In this document: in pieces, positions 28,813 to 37,694 of the stretch
Layout: every line of letters starts with the position of its first letter
Numbering within the stretch: the first letter of the stretch is position 1
Origin: Streptomyces sp. R44
GTDB lineage: Bacteria; Actinomycetota; Actinomycetes; Streptomycetales; Streptomycetaceae
Direction: 5' to 3'
Assembly: GCF_041053105.1 (NCBI RefSeq)
Contig: NZ_CP163444.1
Coordinates: 8,030,501-8,094,500 of the forward strand
DNA: 64,000 nt
The notes under the pieces: model-generated
Told to the model about the DNA's origin: nothing
What the model saw: the letters and a program-made list of their open reading frames with translations, nothing else
Database searches by the model: none
Made by a program: the position numbers and the translations under genes

Positions 28813-30641
28813 GCGGGGGCTCCTGGGACGGTCGGTCGGAGGGAGAGGGGGTGGTCGCGGGCCGTCAGGTCCGCCTCGATGCGCTCGGCACTGCGCAGCG
28901 CGAGCGCGGCCATCGTCAGCGTCGGATTGGAGGTGGCCACCGAGGGCATGCTGCCGCAGCCGACGGCGTACAGACCGGGGTGGTCCCAGCAGCGCTGCCA
29001 GGCGTCCACGACCGAAGTGGCACGGGAGCCGCCCATGATGTGGGTGCCGGCGGCGTGCCCGGCCCCGCGGTAGCCGTACGTGCGTCCGCGGTGCTCGAAG
29101 CGGCCCGGCCAGGCCGCCGACGGCGTGTAGTCCGTGTGGTCCTCGGCGCCGAGCAGCGCGAAGAGCTGGTCCGAGACGGCCCGGGCCGCGGCCATCCCCT
29201 CCTTGACGTGCTCGTCGAGGTCGTAGGTGACGAGGGGCCGCGGGAGGCCCAGTGCGTCGCGCTCGGTCGGGTGGAGCGTGACCCGGTTCGCCGGGTCGGC
29301 GCCCTGCTCCATCTCGAACTGGAACGTGAACTGCCGGCGCACCCGGTCCCCGACCGCCCGCCTCAACTCCTCACCGAACAGACCCTGTTCGGTGAGGAAG
29401 TGCGCAACGTCCGTGTCGACGGGGCCCTTCGCCCAGATCCACCCCCACGTCCCGAACTCGACGCGGAACGGCGCCCGCAGCTTCCGCGCCGGGCCGGAGC
29501 GGAAGCCCTCGAAGCCGGAGACGGAGCCGGGCCCCCGGTACGCGCCGGCGTGCTCGCCCTCGGGCAACAGCCCCCAGGTCAGCAGGACCGGATGGTCCAT
29601 CAGATTGCGGCCCACCTGGCCACTGCGGTCCGCGAGCCCCGACAGGAGCAGCAGCCGGGCGTTCTCCACCGCGTGCGCGGCGAGCACGACGACATCGGCG
29701 TGCGCGACGGACACCTCGCCGTCGTACGACCGGTACTCCACCCCCGTGGCACGTCCCCGCCCGTCGACGAGGACACGGCTCACCACCGACCGGTCCCGAA
29801 GCGTCACGGACGAGCTCCACCGGCCCTGGGTCTTGAGCGGGGTGTACTTCGCGTACGAGGGGCAGTGCGGGATGCAGCTCGCGTTGCCCACGCACCGGCT
29901 GCCCGGGTCCGGGCGCCCGTCCCGCCCGCGGGGCACATAGCCGCGGCCGCCGTCGTACCGGGGATCGGGGACGCCGTTGCGCGCGTGCGGGGTGCCGACC
30001 ACGCGCAGCTCGACCTCGCGCAGGCCGACGGGGTCCTCGACGCGCCGCCCGTCGAGCCGGGCCGCGAGGAGACGGTCCAGGCGGGCGGCCGGCAGGGGCC
30101 GCATGGGGAAGACGTAGCCGTCGGGGAAGCGCAGACCGAGGTGCGCCCGCTGCTCGTCTGCGTCGGCGGCCACACCCAGCTCCGCCTCGGCCGACCGGTA
30201 ATGGGGCTCCAGGTCGTCGTACGTGAGCGGCCACGCCCGTCCGTACCCGAAGGACTCGGTGTCGAAGTCCTCGGGCAGCATGCGGGGCGTGAGGCCGGTC
30301 CAGACGTTGCCGGTGCCGCCGTTGGCGCGGACGTAGCCGCTGGCGTACGGGAGCGGGCCGTCCTGCAGCAGATGGCCGGCCGCCCGGAAGCCGGGGGTTC
30401 CGTCCGTACCGGCGAGGTCCGTCACCTCGGGCGAGGCGGCCGCCGGACGCGACCGGTAGGGGGAGCCGGGCAGTCTGGCGGCGGCCGTCAGATAGTCGGT
30501 GAGCGGGTCGCCGGCCGGTGCACGGCCGGCCTTCGCGCCCGCCTCCAGGACGAGGACCCGCCGGCCGTGCCGCCCGAGTCGCTGCGCGACCAGGGAGCCG
30601 GCGATGCCCGCGCCCACGACGATCACGTCGTAGCGCGTCAC
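28809..30641 (-). CDS. GMC-family FAD oxidoreductase
   Basis: 610 residues: FAD motif VVGAGIAG at 8-15, GRVLVLEAG-type strand, GNASCIPHCPSYAKYTP (about 250), a second FAD-contact block LLLLSGLADRSGQVGRNLMDHP, and the GMC C-terminus with HAAGTHIMG and SNPTLTMAALALRSAE, giving the His and Asn active-site pair. The layout matches the gluconate/sorbitol/fructose dehydrogenase and pyranose-type branch. The GTG start overlaps the small-subunit stop (GTGA). It has no signal peptide, so it is cytoplasmic unless carried by its partner. The likely substrate is a sugar or polyol. Confidence 0.85.
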   Translation of the reverse strand: MTRYDVIVVGAGIAGSLVAQRLGRHGRRVLVLEAGAKAGRAPAGDPLTDYLTAAARLPGSPYRSRPAAASPEVTDLAGTDGTPGFRAAGHLLQDGPLPYASGYVRANGGTGNVWTGLTPRMLPEDFDTESFGYGRAWPLTYDDLEPHYRSAEAELGVAADADEQRAHLGLRFPDGYVFPMRPLPAARLDRLLAARLDGRRVEDPVGLREVELRVVGTPHARNGVPDPRYDGGRGYVPRGRDGRPDPGSRCVGNASCIPHCPSYAKYTPLKTQGRWSSSVTLRDRSVVSRVLVDGRGRATGVEYRSYDGEVSVAHADVVVLAAHAVENARLLLLSGLADRSGQVGRNLMDHPVLLTWGLLPEGEHAGAYRGPGSVSGFEGFRSGPARKLRAPFRVEFGTWGWIWAKGPVDTDVAHFLTEQGLFGEELRRAVGDRVRRQFTFQFEMEQGADPANRVTLHPTERDALGLPRPLVTYDLDEHVKEGMAAARAVSDQLFALLGAEDHTDYTPSAAWPGRFEHRGRTYGYRGAGHAAGTHIMGGSRATSVVDAWQRCWDHPGLYAVGCGSMPSVATSNPTLTMAALALRSAERIEADLTARDHPLSLRPTVPGAPA

Positions 30642-30997
30642 CGCTCGGTCCCCTCGGCCCAGCTCCCGTACCCGCCGGGGGCGGTGGCGGGAGCGGTGAG
30701 TCCGGCCGCCTTCCACACGAGGCCCTCGGCGTAGCCGCGCGGGGACACGAGCGTCGGTGACGGGCCGGGCCAACTGCCCGTGTACCAGAGGTAGGTGACG
30801 GCCCGTGCCGCCTCTCGTACGTCACGCGCGTCCGGGGGTTCCCGTAACAGCTGTGCGTACCGGTCCGCGCCGAGCCGTTCCGCGGCCACGGCCCGGTACG
30901 CCTCGACGAGCCCGGTGGCCGCCAGGTCCCCCGCGTCGAATCCGGTCAGTCGCGCCGAGAGGGCGGTGAAGCGCTGTGTCTCGTCCGTGATGGGCAC
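30638..30997 (-). CDS. Sorbitol/fructose dehydrogenase small-subunit-like protein
   Basis: 119 residues reading TALSARLTGFDAGDLAATGL, LWYTGSW, SPRGYAEGLVWK and GGYGSWAEG. The order and spacing match the FAD-dependent sugar dehydrogenase small subunit family (PF12318 type), which normally has a Tat signal and helps export and mature the GMC subunit. No Tat motif is present here. The gene overlaps the GMC gene by four bases, so a one-to-one complex is likely. Assignment rests on motif memory plus context. Confidence 0.62.
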   Translation of the reverse strand: MPITDETQRFTALSARLTGFDAGDLAATGLVEAYRAVAAERLGADRYAQLLREPPDARDVREAARAVTYLWYTGSWPGPSPTLVSPRGYAEGLVWKAAGLTAPATAPGGYGSWAEGTER

Positions 30998-31076
30998 GCG
31001 GGCATCGGTGCCCCGTCGCCCGCGGGACCATGCGCCGCGCCCCCGGAACGGCTTGATCGCGTCGACGCGCGCTCCC

Positions 31077-32024
31077 TCACACGGGTGGCGCCGTTCGCAC
31101 AGGCGACGGAGGCGGTGGGGGGTGTGCGGCCAGCCAGTGCCGGGCGATCTGCTCGCGCGTGGCGACCCACGCCGCGCCCCGCTGCGCGACGTACCGTAGG
31201 AAGCCGTCGAGCGCCCGGATGCGGCCCGGCCGGCCGATGATCCGGCCGTGCAGGCCGACGCTCATCATGCGGGGCCGTTCGGCACCCTCCGCGTGCAAGG
31301 TGTCGAACGTGTCGACGAGATACGCGAGCATGTCGTCCGCGGTCGTGAACCCGTGGACGAGCAGGAACTTGAAGTCGTTCGCGTCGAGGCTGTACGGCAC
31401 CACGAGGTGCGGCCGGCCGGCAGCCTCGACGTAGAAGGGCAGATCGTCCGCGTAGTCGTCGGAGTCGTAGAGGAATCCGCCCTCCTCGACGACGAGACGC
31501 CGGGTGGCGGAGCTCGTCCGCCCGGTGTACCAGCCGACGGGCCGGCGTCCGACGAGCCGCTCGATCGTCGCGACCGTACGCGCGATGTCGGCGCGTTCGA
31601 CGTCCTCGGGCACCTCGCGGTAGTCGATCCAGCGCCAGCCGTGCCCGGCCACCTCCCAGCCGGCGGCGCCCATCGCGCGCGCGGCGTCCGGATGGCGCTC
31701 GAGGGCCTGTCCCACGGCGTGGACGGTGAGCGGCACGCCGTGCGCCCGGACCGTGCGGTGGATGCGCCAGAACCCGGCCCGCGAGCCGTACGCGAACATC
31801 GACTCGGCGTTCAGGTCACGGCCACCGGTCACGGGCGGCGCACCGACGACCTCGTGCAGGAACCCCTCCGAGGCCGGGTCGCCGTCGAGGACGTTGTGCT
31901 CGCCGCCCTCCTCGTGGTTGAGGACCAGACTGACGGCCACACGGGCGCCGTCGGGCCAGGCGGCATGCGGCGGTTCGGCGCCGTAACCGACGAGGTCGCG
32001 CGGGTGCTCGGACACGGGCGGCAC
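31077..32024 (-). CDS. Polysaccharide deacetylase / PuuE-type allantoinase-like
   Basis: 315 residues of the NodB fold in its PuuE/chitin-deacetylase variant: VSLVLNHEEGGEHNVLDGD, SMFAYGSRAGFWRIHR, VAGHGWRWIDY, GWYTGRTSSATRRLV, DSDDYADDLPFY and MMSVGLHGRIIGRPGR. PuuE-type members hydrolyse allantoin without the usual amidohydrolase metal site; others deacetylate sugars. Which applies is open. The C-terminus ends in a proline run. The GTG start at 32024 (or 32015) lacks a clear ribosome site. It lies 79 bp upstream of the dehydrogenase small-subunit gene on the same strand and may lead that operon. Confidence 0.78.
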   Translation of the reverse strand: MPPVSEHPRDLVGYGAEPPHAAWPDGARVAVSLVLNHEEGGEHNVLDGDPASEGFLHEVVGAPPVTGGRDLNAESMFAYGSRAGFWRIHRTVRAHGVPLTVHAVGQALERHPDAARAMGAAGWEVAGHGWRWIDYREVPEDVERADIARTVATIERLVGRRPVGWYTGRTSSATRRLVVEEGGFLYDSDDYADDLPFYVEAAGRPHLVVPYSLDANDFKFLLVHGFTTADDMLAYLVDTFDTLHAEGAERPRMMSVGLHGRIIGRPGRIRALDGFLRYVAQRGAAWVATREQIARHWLAAHPPPPPSPVRTAPPV

Positions 32025-32187
32025 GCTACCGCGATCCGGCCACCGCCCCGACGAGGCACGGCGACGACGGCCGGATCACCTGTTCAGGGACTGTGCCCCG
32101 GCGTCCGATCCTGGCTCCATGGGAACCGGCGTCCCTCGTCGCGGGCGCCGATCCGATGAGACGGCTCTCCTGACGAGGTGATCAGCG

Positions 32188-33612
32188 GTGGCGACCGACC
32201 GGCACGGCCACGACCTGTACAACGGCACATCGGAGGCGGCCGAGCGGCTCGACCGTGCGGTCGAGGCGCTGCTCTTCTTCCGACCCGAGGTGACCGGGGA
32301 GGTCGACGGCCTCCTCGCGGCCGTCCCCGCCTCACCGGTCGCGCACGCGTTCGCGGCCTATCTGGGGGTGCTGGGGACCGAACCGAACGACGCCGCGGCG
32401 GCACGGCGGCGGTTCGAGGGCTTCGCGTCCTGCCTCGACGTGACCGGCCTGCCCCCGAGGGAGCGGCTGCACACGGCCGCCGCCGCAAGCCTCCTCGCGG
32501 GCGACCTGCGACGGGGGAGCGCGCTCCTGGAGGAGCTGACCGTGGCCCACCCGCGCGACGCGCTCGCGCTCTTCGTGGGGCACCAGCTCGACTTCCTCAC
32601 CGGTGACGCCCTGCGCCTGCGCGACAGGATCGGCGGCGCCCTGTCCGCCTGGGACGAGGACGACCCCCACCGGGGCCCGGTCCTGGGCATGTACGCCTTC
32701 GGCCTGGAGGAGTCCGGGCACTACGCCCACGCCCGGGACACGGGATCGGCCGCCGTCGAGCGGAACCGCCACGACGTGTGGGCCATCCACGCCGTCGTGC
32801 ACACCTACGAGATGCAGGGCCGCTTCGCCGAAGGCATGGCCTATCTCGACGCACGCACCGAGGACTGGTCCGCAGGCAACTTCCTGACCGTCCACAACTG
32901 GTGGCACTACGCGCTCTACGCCCTGGAGGCGGGCCGCACCGACGAGGCGCTCGGGATCTACGACGCCGCACTGCACCATCAGGGATCCCGTGGTCTCGCG
33001 ATGGAGCTCCTCGACGCGGCGGCCATGCTGTGGCGCTTCCACCTCGCGGGATCCGATCAGACCCGCCGCTGGGAGGCGCTCGCGGACGCCTGGTCCGCAC
33101 GGGCCGATCCGCCGTTCTACGCCTTCAACGACGTGCACGCGGTCATGTCGTACGTCGGCTCCGGCCGGGTAGGGGAGGCGCGGCGCCTGATCGCCGACCG
33201 CCGCCGGTGGCTCGCGGAGCCGAGCGCGCGAGCGGTGAGCAACCACGCGATGACCGCGCACGTGGGCCTGCCGGTGTGCGAGGCCCTGGTCGCCCACGCC
33301 GGGGGCGACCACGACACCGTCCTGGAGCTGTTGTGGCCGCTGCGGCGGCGATTCCACGAGTTCGGAGGCAGCCACGCCCAGCGCGACGCACTCCAGAAGA
33401 CCCTCGTCGAGGCGGCCCTGCGGTCCGGGCGGCACGACATGGCGCGTGTCCTGATCAGCGAGCGGACCGCGCTGCGTCCCGACAGCCCGTACAACTGGCT
33501 GAGCAGGGCGCGCCTGGCGGAGTCACTGGGTGATGCCCCCAGGGCCGCGGCAGCCCGTGACGAGGCACGCCGGCTCGGCCGGTGCGGAGACCTCACGGCC
33601 GACCGGTTCTGA
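32188..33612 (+). CDS. Tetratricopeptide (TTC38-like) protein
   Basis: 474 residues, all helical and repeat-like. The pattern follows the TTC38 family: AERLDRAVEALLFFRPEV, DPHRGPVLGMYAFGLEESG, RNRHDVWAIHAVVHTYEMQGR, GNFLTVHNWWHYALYALEAG and YDAALHHQ. The function of the family is not established; the conserved HAVVH and HNWWH blocks suggest a binding or catalytic pocket rather than a simple scaffold. GTG start with GAGGTGA upstream. It is divergent from the deacetylase gene over 163 bp, with no clear operator seen. Confidence 0.8.
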   Translation: MATDRHGHDLYNGTSEAAERLDRAVEALLFFRPEVTGEVDGLLAAVPASPVAHAFAAYLGVLGTEPNDAAAARRRFEGFASCLDVTGLPPRERLHTAAAASLLAGDLRRGSALLEELTVAHPRDALALFVGHQLDFLTGDALRLRDRIGGALSAWDEDDPHRGPVLGMYAFGLEESGHYAHARDTGSAAVERNRHDVWAIHAVVHTYEMQGRFAEGMAYLDARTEDWSAGNFLTVHNWWHYALYALEAGRTDEALGIYDAALHHQGSRGLAMELLDAAAMLWRFHLAGSDQTRRWEALADAWSARADPPFYAFNDVHAVMSYVGSGRVGEARRLIADRRRWLAEPSARAVSNHAMTAHVGLPVCEALVAHAGGDHDTVLELLWPLRRRFHEFGGSHAQRDALQKTLVEAALRSGRHDMARVLISERTALRPDSPYNWLSRARLAESLGDAPRAAAARDEARRLGRCGDLTADRF

Positions 33613-33709
33613 CGTGTGAAGGGGGCCGGGATACACCTTCCGGGACTCGGGGGACGGCCCTATGCTCCTGCGTCGGATGTCAGGTTACCGCCGGTAAAGG
33701 GGTTGGGGC

Positions 33710-35494
33710 ATGGACCGTACGGGCACCTCACGACGCACCTTCGTGGCGGGCGCGGCCGCCGCGACCGGGGCGGCCGCCGTCGGGGCGACCGCCCTCGGAG
33801 TCGTACCGGCCGTCGCCGCGGAAGCGTCCGCGCCGCAGTCCGTGGCCGTGCTCGGCGGTGGCGTCGCGGGCCTGACCGCCGCCCACGAACTGGCCGAGCG
33901 CGGCTTCCGCGTCACCGTCTACGAGCGCCGGGCGCTGGGCGGCAAGGCCCGCTCCATGGACGTACCGGACAGCGCGCGCGGCGGCCGGCGCCCGCTCCCC
34001 GCCGAGCACGGCTTCCGGTTCATCCCCGGCATCTACCACAACCTCCCCGACACGATGCGGCGCATCCCGTTCCCCGGGAACGCCAACGGCGTCTGGGACA
34101 ACCTCGTCGCCCCGGCGGAGATGTCCTTCGCCCGCACCGGCCGCGAGGACCTGCGCATCCCGCTCCCGTGGCCGGGCCACCGGCCCGCCGAGCTCACCCT
34201 CGACGAGATCGGCCGTGCCCTGACCGCGCTCCTGGACACCGCCCGCTCCCTCCCGCTCCACGAGACCGCGTACTTCGTCAACCGCTTCCTCGTCTTCCTG
34301 ACCAGCTGCGACGAGCGGCGCGACGAGGCATGGGAGCGGACACCCTGGTGGGAGTTCCTGCGGGCCGAGCGGATGAGCTACGACTACCAGCGCATCCTGG
34401 CCGTCGGACTCACCCGCAACATCGTGGCGACGAAGGCCGAGGAGGCCAGCACCCGCACGGTCGCCACGCTCCTCGAGGCCTTCGCCTTCAACGCCCTGGG
34501 GCGCGGCGCCGACGGACCCCTCGACCGGATCCTGAACCTGCCCACGAACGAGGCCTGGATCGACCCGTGGGCGGCTCATCTGGCAAGCCTCGGTGTGGAG
34601 TTCCGCATCGGCTGGACCGTACGGGAGCTGGCCTACGACGCGGGAACCGGGCGCGTCGGCGCGGCCGTCGTCGAGGACCCGCAGGGCGTCCGCCGCTCGG
34701 TGACCGCGGACCACTACGTCTCTGCGATGCCGGTGGAGCACGCCCGGCGGACCTGGGGCGCGGCGCTGCGGGCGGCGGACCCGCAGCTGGCGCGGTGCGA
34801 CGAGCTGGAGACGGACTGGATGACGGGCATCCAGTTCTACCTGACGGAACGGGCCCCGCTCCTGGCGGGCCACGCCAACTGCATCGACTCCCCATGGTCC
34901 CTGACATCGATTCAGCAGGCGCGTCACTGGCCGTCCCGGGACTTCCCGGCCGACTACGGCGACGGTGTCGCCGTCGACTGTCTCTCGGTGGACATCTCGG
35001 AGTGGGACCGGCCCGGCATCCTCTACGGCAAGACGGCCAAGCAGTGCACCCGCGCGGAGGTCGCCCGGGAGGTGTGGGCGCAGTTGAAGGCCGCCTTCAA
35101 CGACACGGGCCGTACGGTGCTGAAGGACAGCGCGCTGCACTCCTGGTTCCTCGACCCGGGCGTCGACGGCCTCGGCACCCCGAACCCGACCAACGAGGAC
35201 CAGCTCCTCGTCCATCCGGTCGGCACCTTCCACAACCGCCCGCACGCCGCCACCAGGATCCCCAACTTCTTCCTGGCCGGCGACTACGTGGCCGTCGACA
35301 TCGACCTGGCGACGATGGAGGGCGCCAACGCCTCCGCACGTCAGGCCGTCAACGCACTCCTCGACCGAACGGGCTCGACCGCCCCGCGCTGCACGGTGCG
35401 GCCCCTCTTCCGGCCCCCGGAGCTGGAGGGCCTCAAACGCCACGACCGCCTGCGCCACCGCCTCGGCCTGCGCAACGCGCTGGACGTGGGCTGA
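33710..35494 (+). CDS. Tat-exported FAD-dependent amine-oxidase-fold protein
   Basis: 594 residues. An N-terminal twin-arginine signal (TSRRTFVAG, residues ~5-13, then an alanine-rich stretch ending near AVAAEA) precedes the FAD motif VAVLGGGVAGLTAAHEL (about 46-62) and GGKARSMDVP. The C-terminus has the flavin-contact block NFFLAGDYVAVDIDLATMEGANASARQAVNAL. The fold is that of phytoene-desaturase and hydroxysqualene-type (HpnE) flavoproteins; a folded, cofactor-loaded protein explains the Tat route. The substrate is unknown. The small secreted protein gene follows after 75 bp. GTAAAGGGG precedes the ATG. Confidence 0.82.
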   Translation: MDRTGTSRRTFVAGAAAATGAAAVGATALGVVPAVAAEASAPQSVAVLGGGVAGLTAAHELAERGFRVTVYERRALGGKARSMDVPDSARGGRRPLPAEHGFRFIPGIYHNLPDTMRRIPFPGNANGVWDNLVAPAEMSFARTGREDLRIPLPWPGHRPAELTLDEIGRALTALLDTARSLPLHETAYFVNRFLVFLTSCDERRDEAWERTPWWEFLRAERMSYDYQRILAVGLTRNIVATKAEEASTRTVATLLEAFAFNALGRGADGPLDRILNLPTNEAWIDPWAAHLASLGVEFRIGWTVRELAYDAGTGRVGAAVVEDPQGVRRSVTADHYVSAMPVEHARRTWGAALRAADPQLARCDELETDWMTGIQFYLTERAPLLAGHANCIDSPWSLTSIQQARHWPSRDFPADYGDGVAVDCLSVDISEWDRPGILYGKTAKQCTRAEVAREVWAQLKAAFNDTGRTVLKDSALHSWFLDPGVDGLGTPNPTNEDQLLVHPVGTFHNRPHAATRIPNFFLAGDYVAVDIDLATMEGANASARQAVNALLDRTGSTAPRCTVRPLFRPPELEGLKRHDRLRHRLGLRNALDVG

Positions 35495-35569
35495 GGGCGG
35501 TGTCGACAACGGTCAACAAGCCCTCGGATACTGGCCGTTGCCCGTATCGCCGACACTCCTGGAGACGAC

Positions 35570-35986
35570 GTGCGTACCCGCCTTGCTGTCGCCCTCGGTT
35601 CTGCCACGCTGACGAGCGGTGCTCTGCTGGCCGCCCCACCGGCGACTGCCGCCGACTATCCGGTCAGCACCTTCGACGTCACCTACGGCCAGACGTACAC
35701 GCGGGGCACCATCACCTGGTACGGGCGGTCGGTGGTGGTGGCCGGTGAGCACAAGTCGGTCGACGTGAACAGCTGTCGTGGTACGACGGCGTTCACGCTC
35801 GACTCGTCCAACAACCAGATGGGCGTGGGCTTGTCCGGCAGTGTGTGCGGGGCGAGCGACACGTTCTCCATCCTCGTGCCGGCGGATGCTCCGGGCGGAG
35901 CGGCGGTGGTGCGGGTCTGCCTGGACAACGGATCGGACGGCGCCGGGATCGTGTACCTCAAGTGCGTGAGGTACGGCCACCCGTAA
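35570..35986 (+). CDS. Small secreted cysteine-containing protein
   Basis: 138 residues with a Sec signal peptide (residues 1-28, cleavage near TAAD). The mature part of about 110 residues has four cysteines (NSCRG, SVCGAS, RVCLD, LKCVR), enough for two disulfides, and a beta-rich composition with TWYGRSVVVAGEHKSVDV. I do not recognise the family; streptomycetes encode many such extracellular proteins. GTG start with GGAGACG upstream. A strong hairpin follows. Confidence 0.72.
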   Translation: MRTRLAVALGSATLTSGALLAAPPATAADYPVSTFDVTYGQTYTRGTITWYGRSVVVAGEHKSVDVNSCRGTTAFTLDSSNNQMGVGLSGSVCGASDTFSILVPADAPGGAAVVRVCLDNGSDGAGIVYLKCVRYGHP

Positions 35987-36005
35987 GAAAACACGCCCGG
36001 ACGCG

Positions 36006-36030
36006 GGTGAGGCCCCGCCGGGGCCTCACC
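36006..36030. terminator. Hairpin between convergent genes
   Basis: GGTGAGGCCCC and GGGGCCTCACC form a perfect 11-bp stem with loop GCC, between the secreted-protein gene and the convergent DUF4246 gene. Confidence 0.82.
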
Positions 36031-36059
36031 TCGCGCGTTCGGCGGCCGCGAACCCGGTT

Positions 36060-37568
36060 TCAGTGCTCGCAGAGGGAGAACTCCCGCTCGTAGAGCTGCT
36101 CGTTGTGCTCGTCGACGAAGAACTTGCGTTCCCGCATGAGCTGTTCGCGGAAGTCCTTGGCCTGTTCGAGCGTCATCGTCGAGGTGTCGGACCACGGCTG
36201 CTGCGGCGGCACGTCGGACGTCGAGACGATCGCTTCCGATGGGTCGACGAGGAAGAACGCGAGAATCTTGCGGTGTCCCGGGCGCGTGGGGTCCGCGAGA
36301 CGGAACGAGCCGACGCGGTGCTGCAGGACGTTCGGGAAGGCCAGGCACCGGCCCTCCGGGGTCGATGCCGATCCCAGCATCTGGTTCAGGGCGTCCTCGT
36401 CCTCCAGGCCGTAGACCTCCCGCAGACCGTGGCCGTCGTTCTGTTCGTACTCCGGGTCGTCGAGCGCCGCCCGGAAACTCAGCCGGCTCTCGGTGATGTT
36501 CTCGCTGTCCCAGTAATAGATGCCGGTGGAGACGATCCGCTCGTTCAGCATCCCCTCGACATGCCAGGAACCACCGGCGTACTCGGGCTTGTCCGGGGTC
36601 AGATGGATGGTGGCGAGCTTGACGATGACCTGGAGGCGCCGGCCGCGCAGGTCGACCCGGGCGGAGGCGTCAGGCAGCTCGGGCGGGGTGAAGTCCGGGG
36701 CGTCCGGGACGACCGGGCGGCGGTTCTCCCACCACTCGTCCTGGGCCTGTCGCCAGGCTCGGTAGGCCTTCTCGTAGGCCTCGTCATCGCTGTAGGAGGA
36801 CTTGTCCGGATACTCCGGCTCCGGGCCGTACCACCCGTAGGGATCGGCCTCGACCCGAAGGGGCCGCGGATGCCGCAGATCGGTGAGCACGTTCTCCAGC
36901 AGGGGGAGAAAGCGTGCGAACAGCTCCGGCAGGACGGCGGCCAGTTCGTGATGGGTCTCCGGATGGACGTTGTTGACGTACGAGCGGAAGGCGACGTCGC
37001 CGTCGTCACTGACGTCGACGTCCGTGGGCAGCCACTGGAACCTCTCCGAGAACTCGTACTTCGCGTAGCGGTCCGTCGGGTTCTCCCAAGCCCGCTCCGG
37101 CGCGCCGCTCGCCTCCCTCGCCAGGCAGAACAGCGAGGGATGGACCAGGTCGAGCACCTGGCCGTCGGACCCGGGATGCCAGTCCCGCTCCGCTTCGGGG
37201 ACCTCTTCCAGAACCCGGACCGCCTCGCGCAGCCGGGACCTGAGCTTGTCGTCGACCAGCGTGTCCGACTGCCACACCCCGTCGACGGCGGACACCTCGG
37301 CACCGGTCCGTTCGTCCCGCAGCGCGGCGTAGTGCGCGAGTTCGGCGAGCACGTAACGAACCTGCGCCTCGGTGAGGCCCTGGGAGACCGCTTCCCGCGT
37401 CCATCGGGCGACGATGTCGGAGTCGTTCCTCTTGTCGAACCACCCCGGCTTCGTCCGCAGGTGCGCGCTGCACTGGATCATCTCCAGTTCGCGCAGCGTG
37501 CGGGGCGTCGCGAACGAGAGGGATCGGGACGTTCGGAAGGGCAACGGGAACGCAGGCTTGCCGGTCAA
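36060..37568 (-). CDS. DUF4246 protein, 2-oxoglutarate/iron dioxygenase-like
   Basis: 502 residues. The C-terminal half has the DUF4246 blocks: LQVIVKLATIHLTPDKP, GGSWHVEGMLNERIVSTGIYY with an HxE pair, AFPNVLQHRVGSFRLADPTRPGHRKILAFFLVDP. The HxE pair and the distal histidine/basic residue resemble the metal and co-substrate sites of Fe(II)/2-oxoglutarate oxygenases. The family is common in fungi and scattered in actinobacteria, which suggests transfer between kingdoms. The start is TTG at 37568 behind a clear GGAGGA; no ATG or GTG fits. Its biological substrate is unknown. Confidence 0.78.
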   Translation of the reverse strand: MTGKPAFPLPFRTSRSLSFATPRTLRELEMIQCSAHLRTKPGWFDKRNDSDIVARWTREAVSQGLTEAQVRYVLAELAHYAALRDERTGAEVSAVDGVWQSDTLVDDKLRSRLREAVRVLEEVPEAERDWHPGSDGQVLDLVHPSLFCLAREASGAPERAWENPTDRYAKYEFSERFQWLPTDVDVSDDGDVAFRSYVNNVHPETHHELAAVLPELFARFLPLLENVLTDLRHPRPLRVEADPYGWYGPEPEYPDKSSYSDDEAYEKAYRAWRQAQDEWWENRRPVVPDAPDFTPPELPDASARVDLRGRRLQVIVKLATIHLTPDKPEYAGGSWHVEGMLNERIVSTGIYYWDSENITESRLSFRAALDDPEYEQNDGHGLREVYGLEDEDALNQMLGSASTPEGRCLAFPNVLQHRVGSFRLADPTRPGHRKILAFFLVDPSEAIVSTSDVPPQQPWSDTSTMTLEQAKDFREQLMRERKFFVDEHNEQLYEREFSLCEH

Positions 37569-37694
37569 TTCTCTTGTTCCTCCGAGTCGGTGTGCGGTGG
37601 CCGGAAGAATACGTCAGCGCACTGACACCGCAGCCGGACGTCGTCGCCGCCGGTCGCCCGAGCTCCCGGTGCCCCTCGGCTCGTCCTCCCGCGG

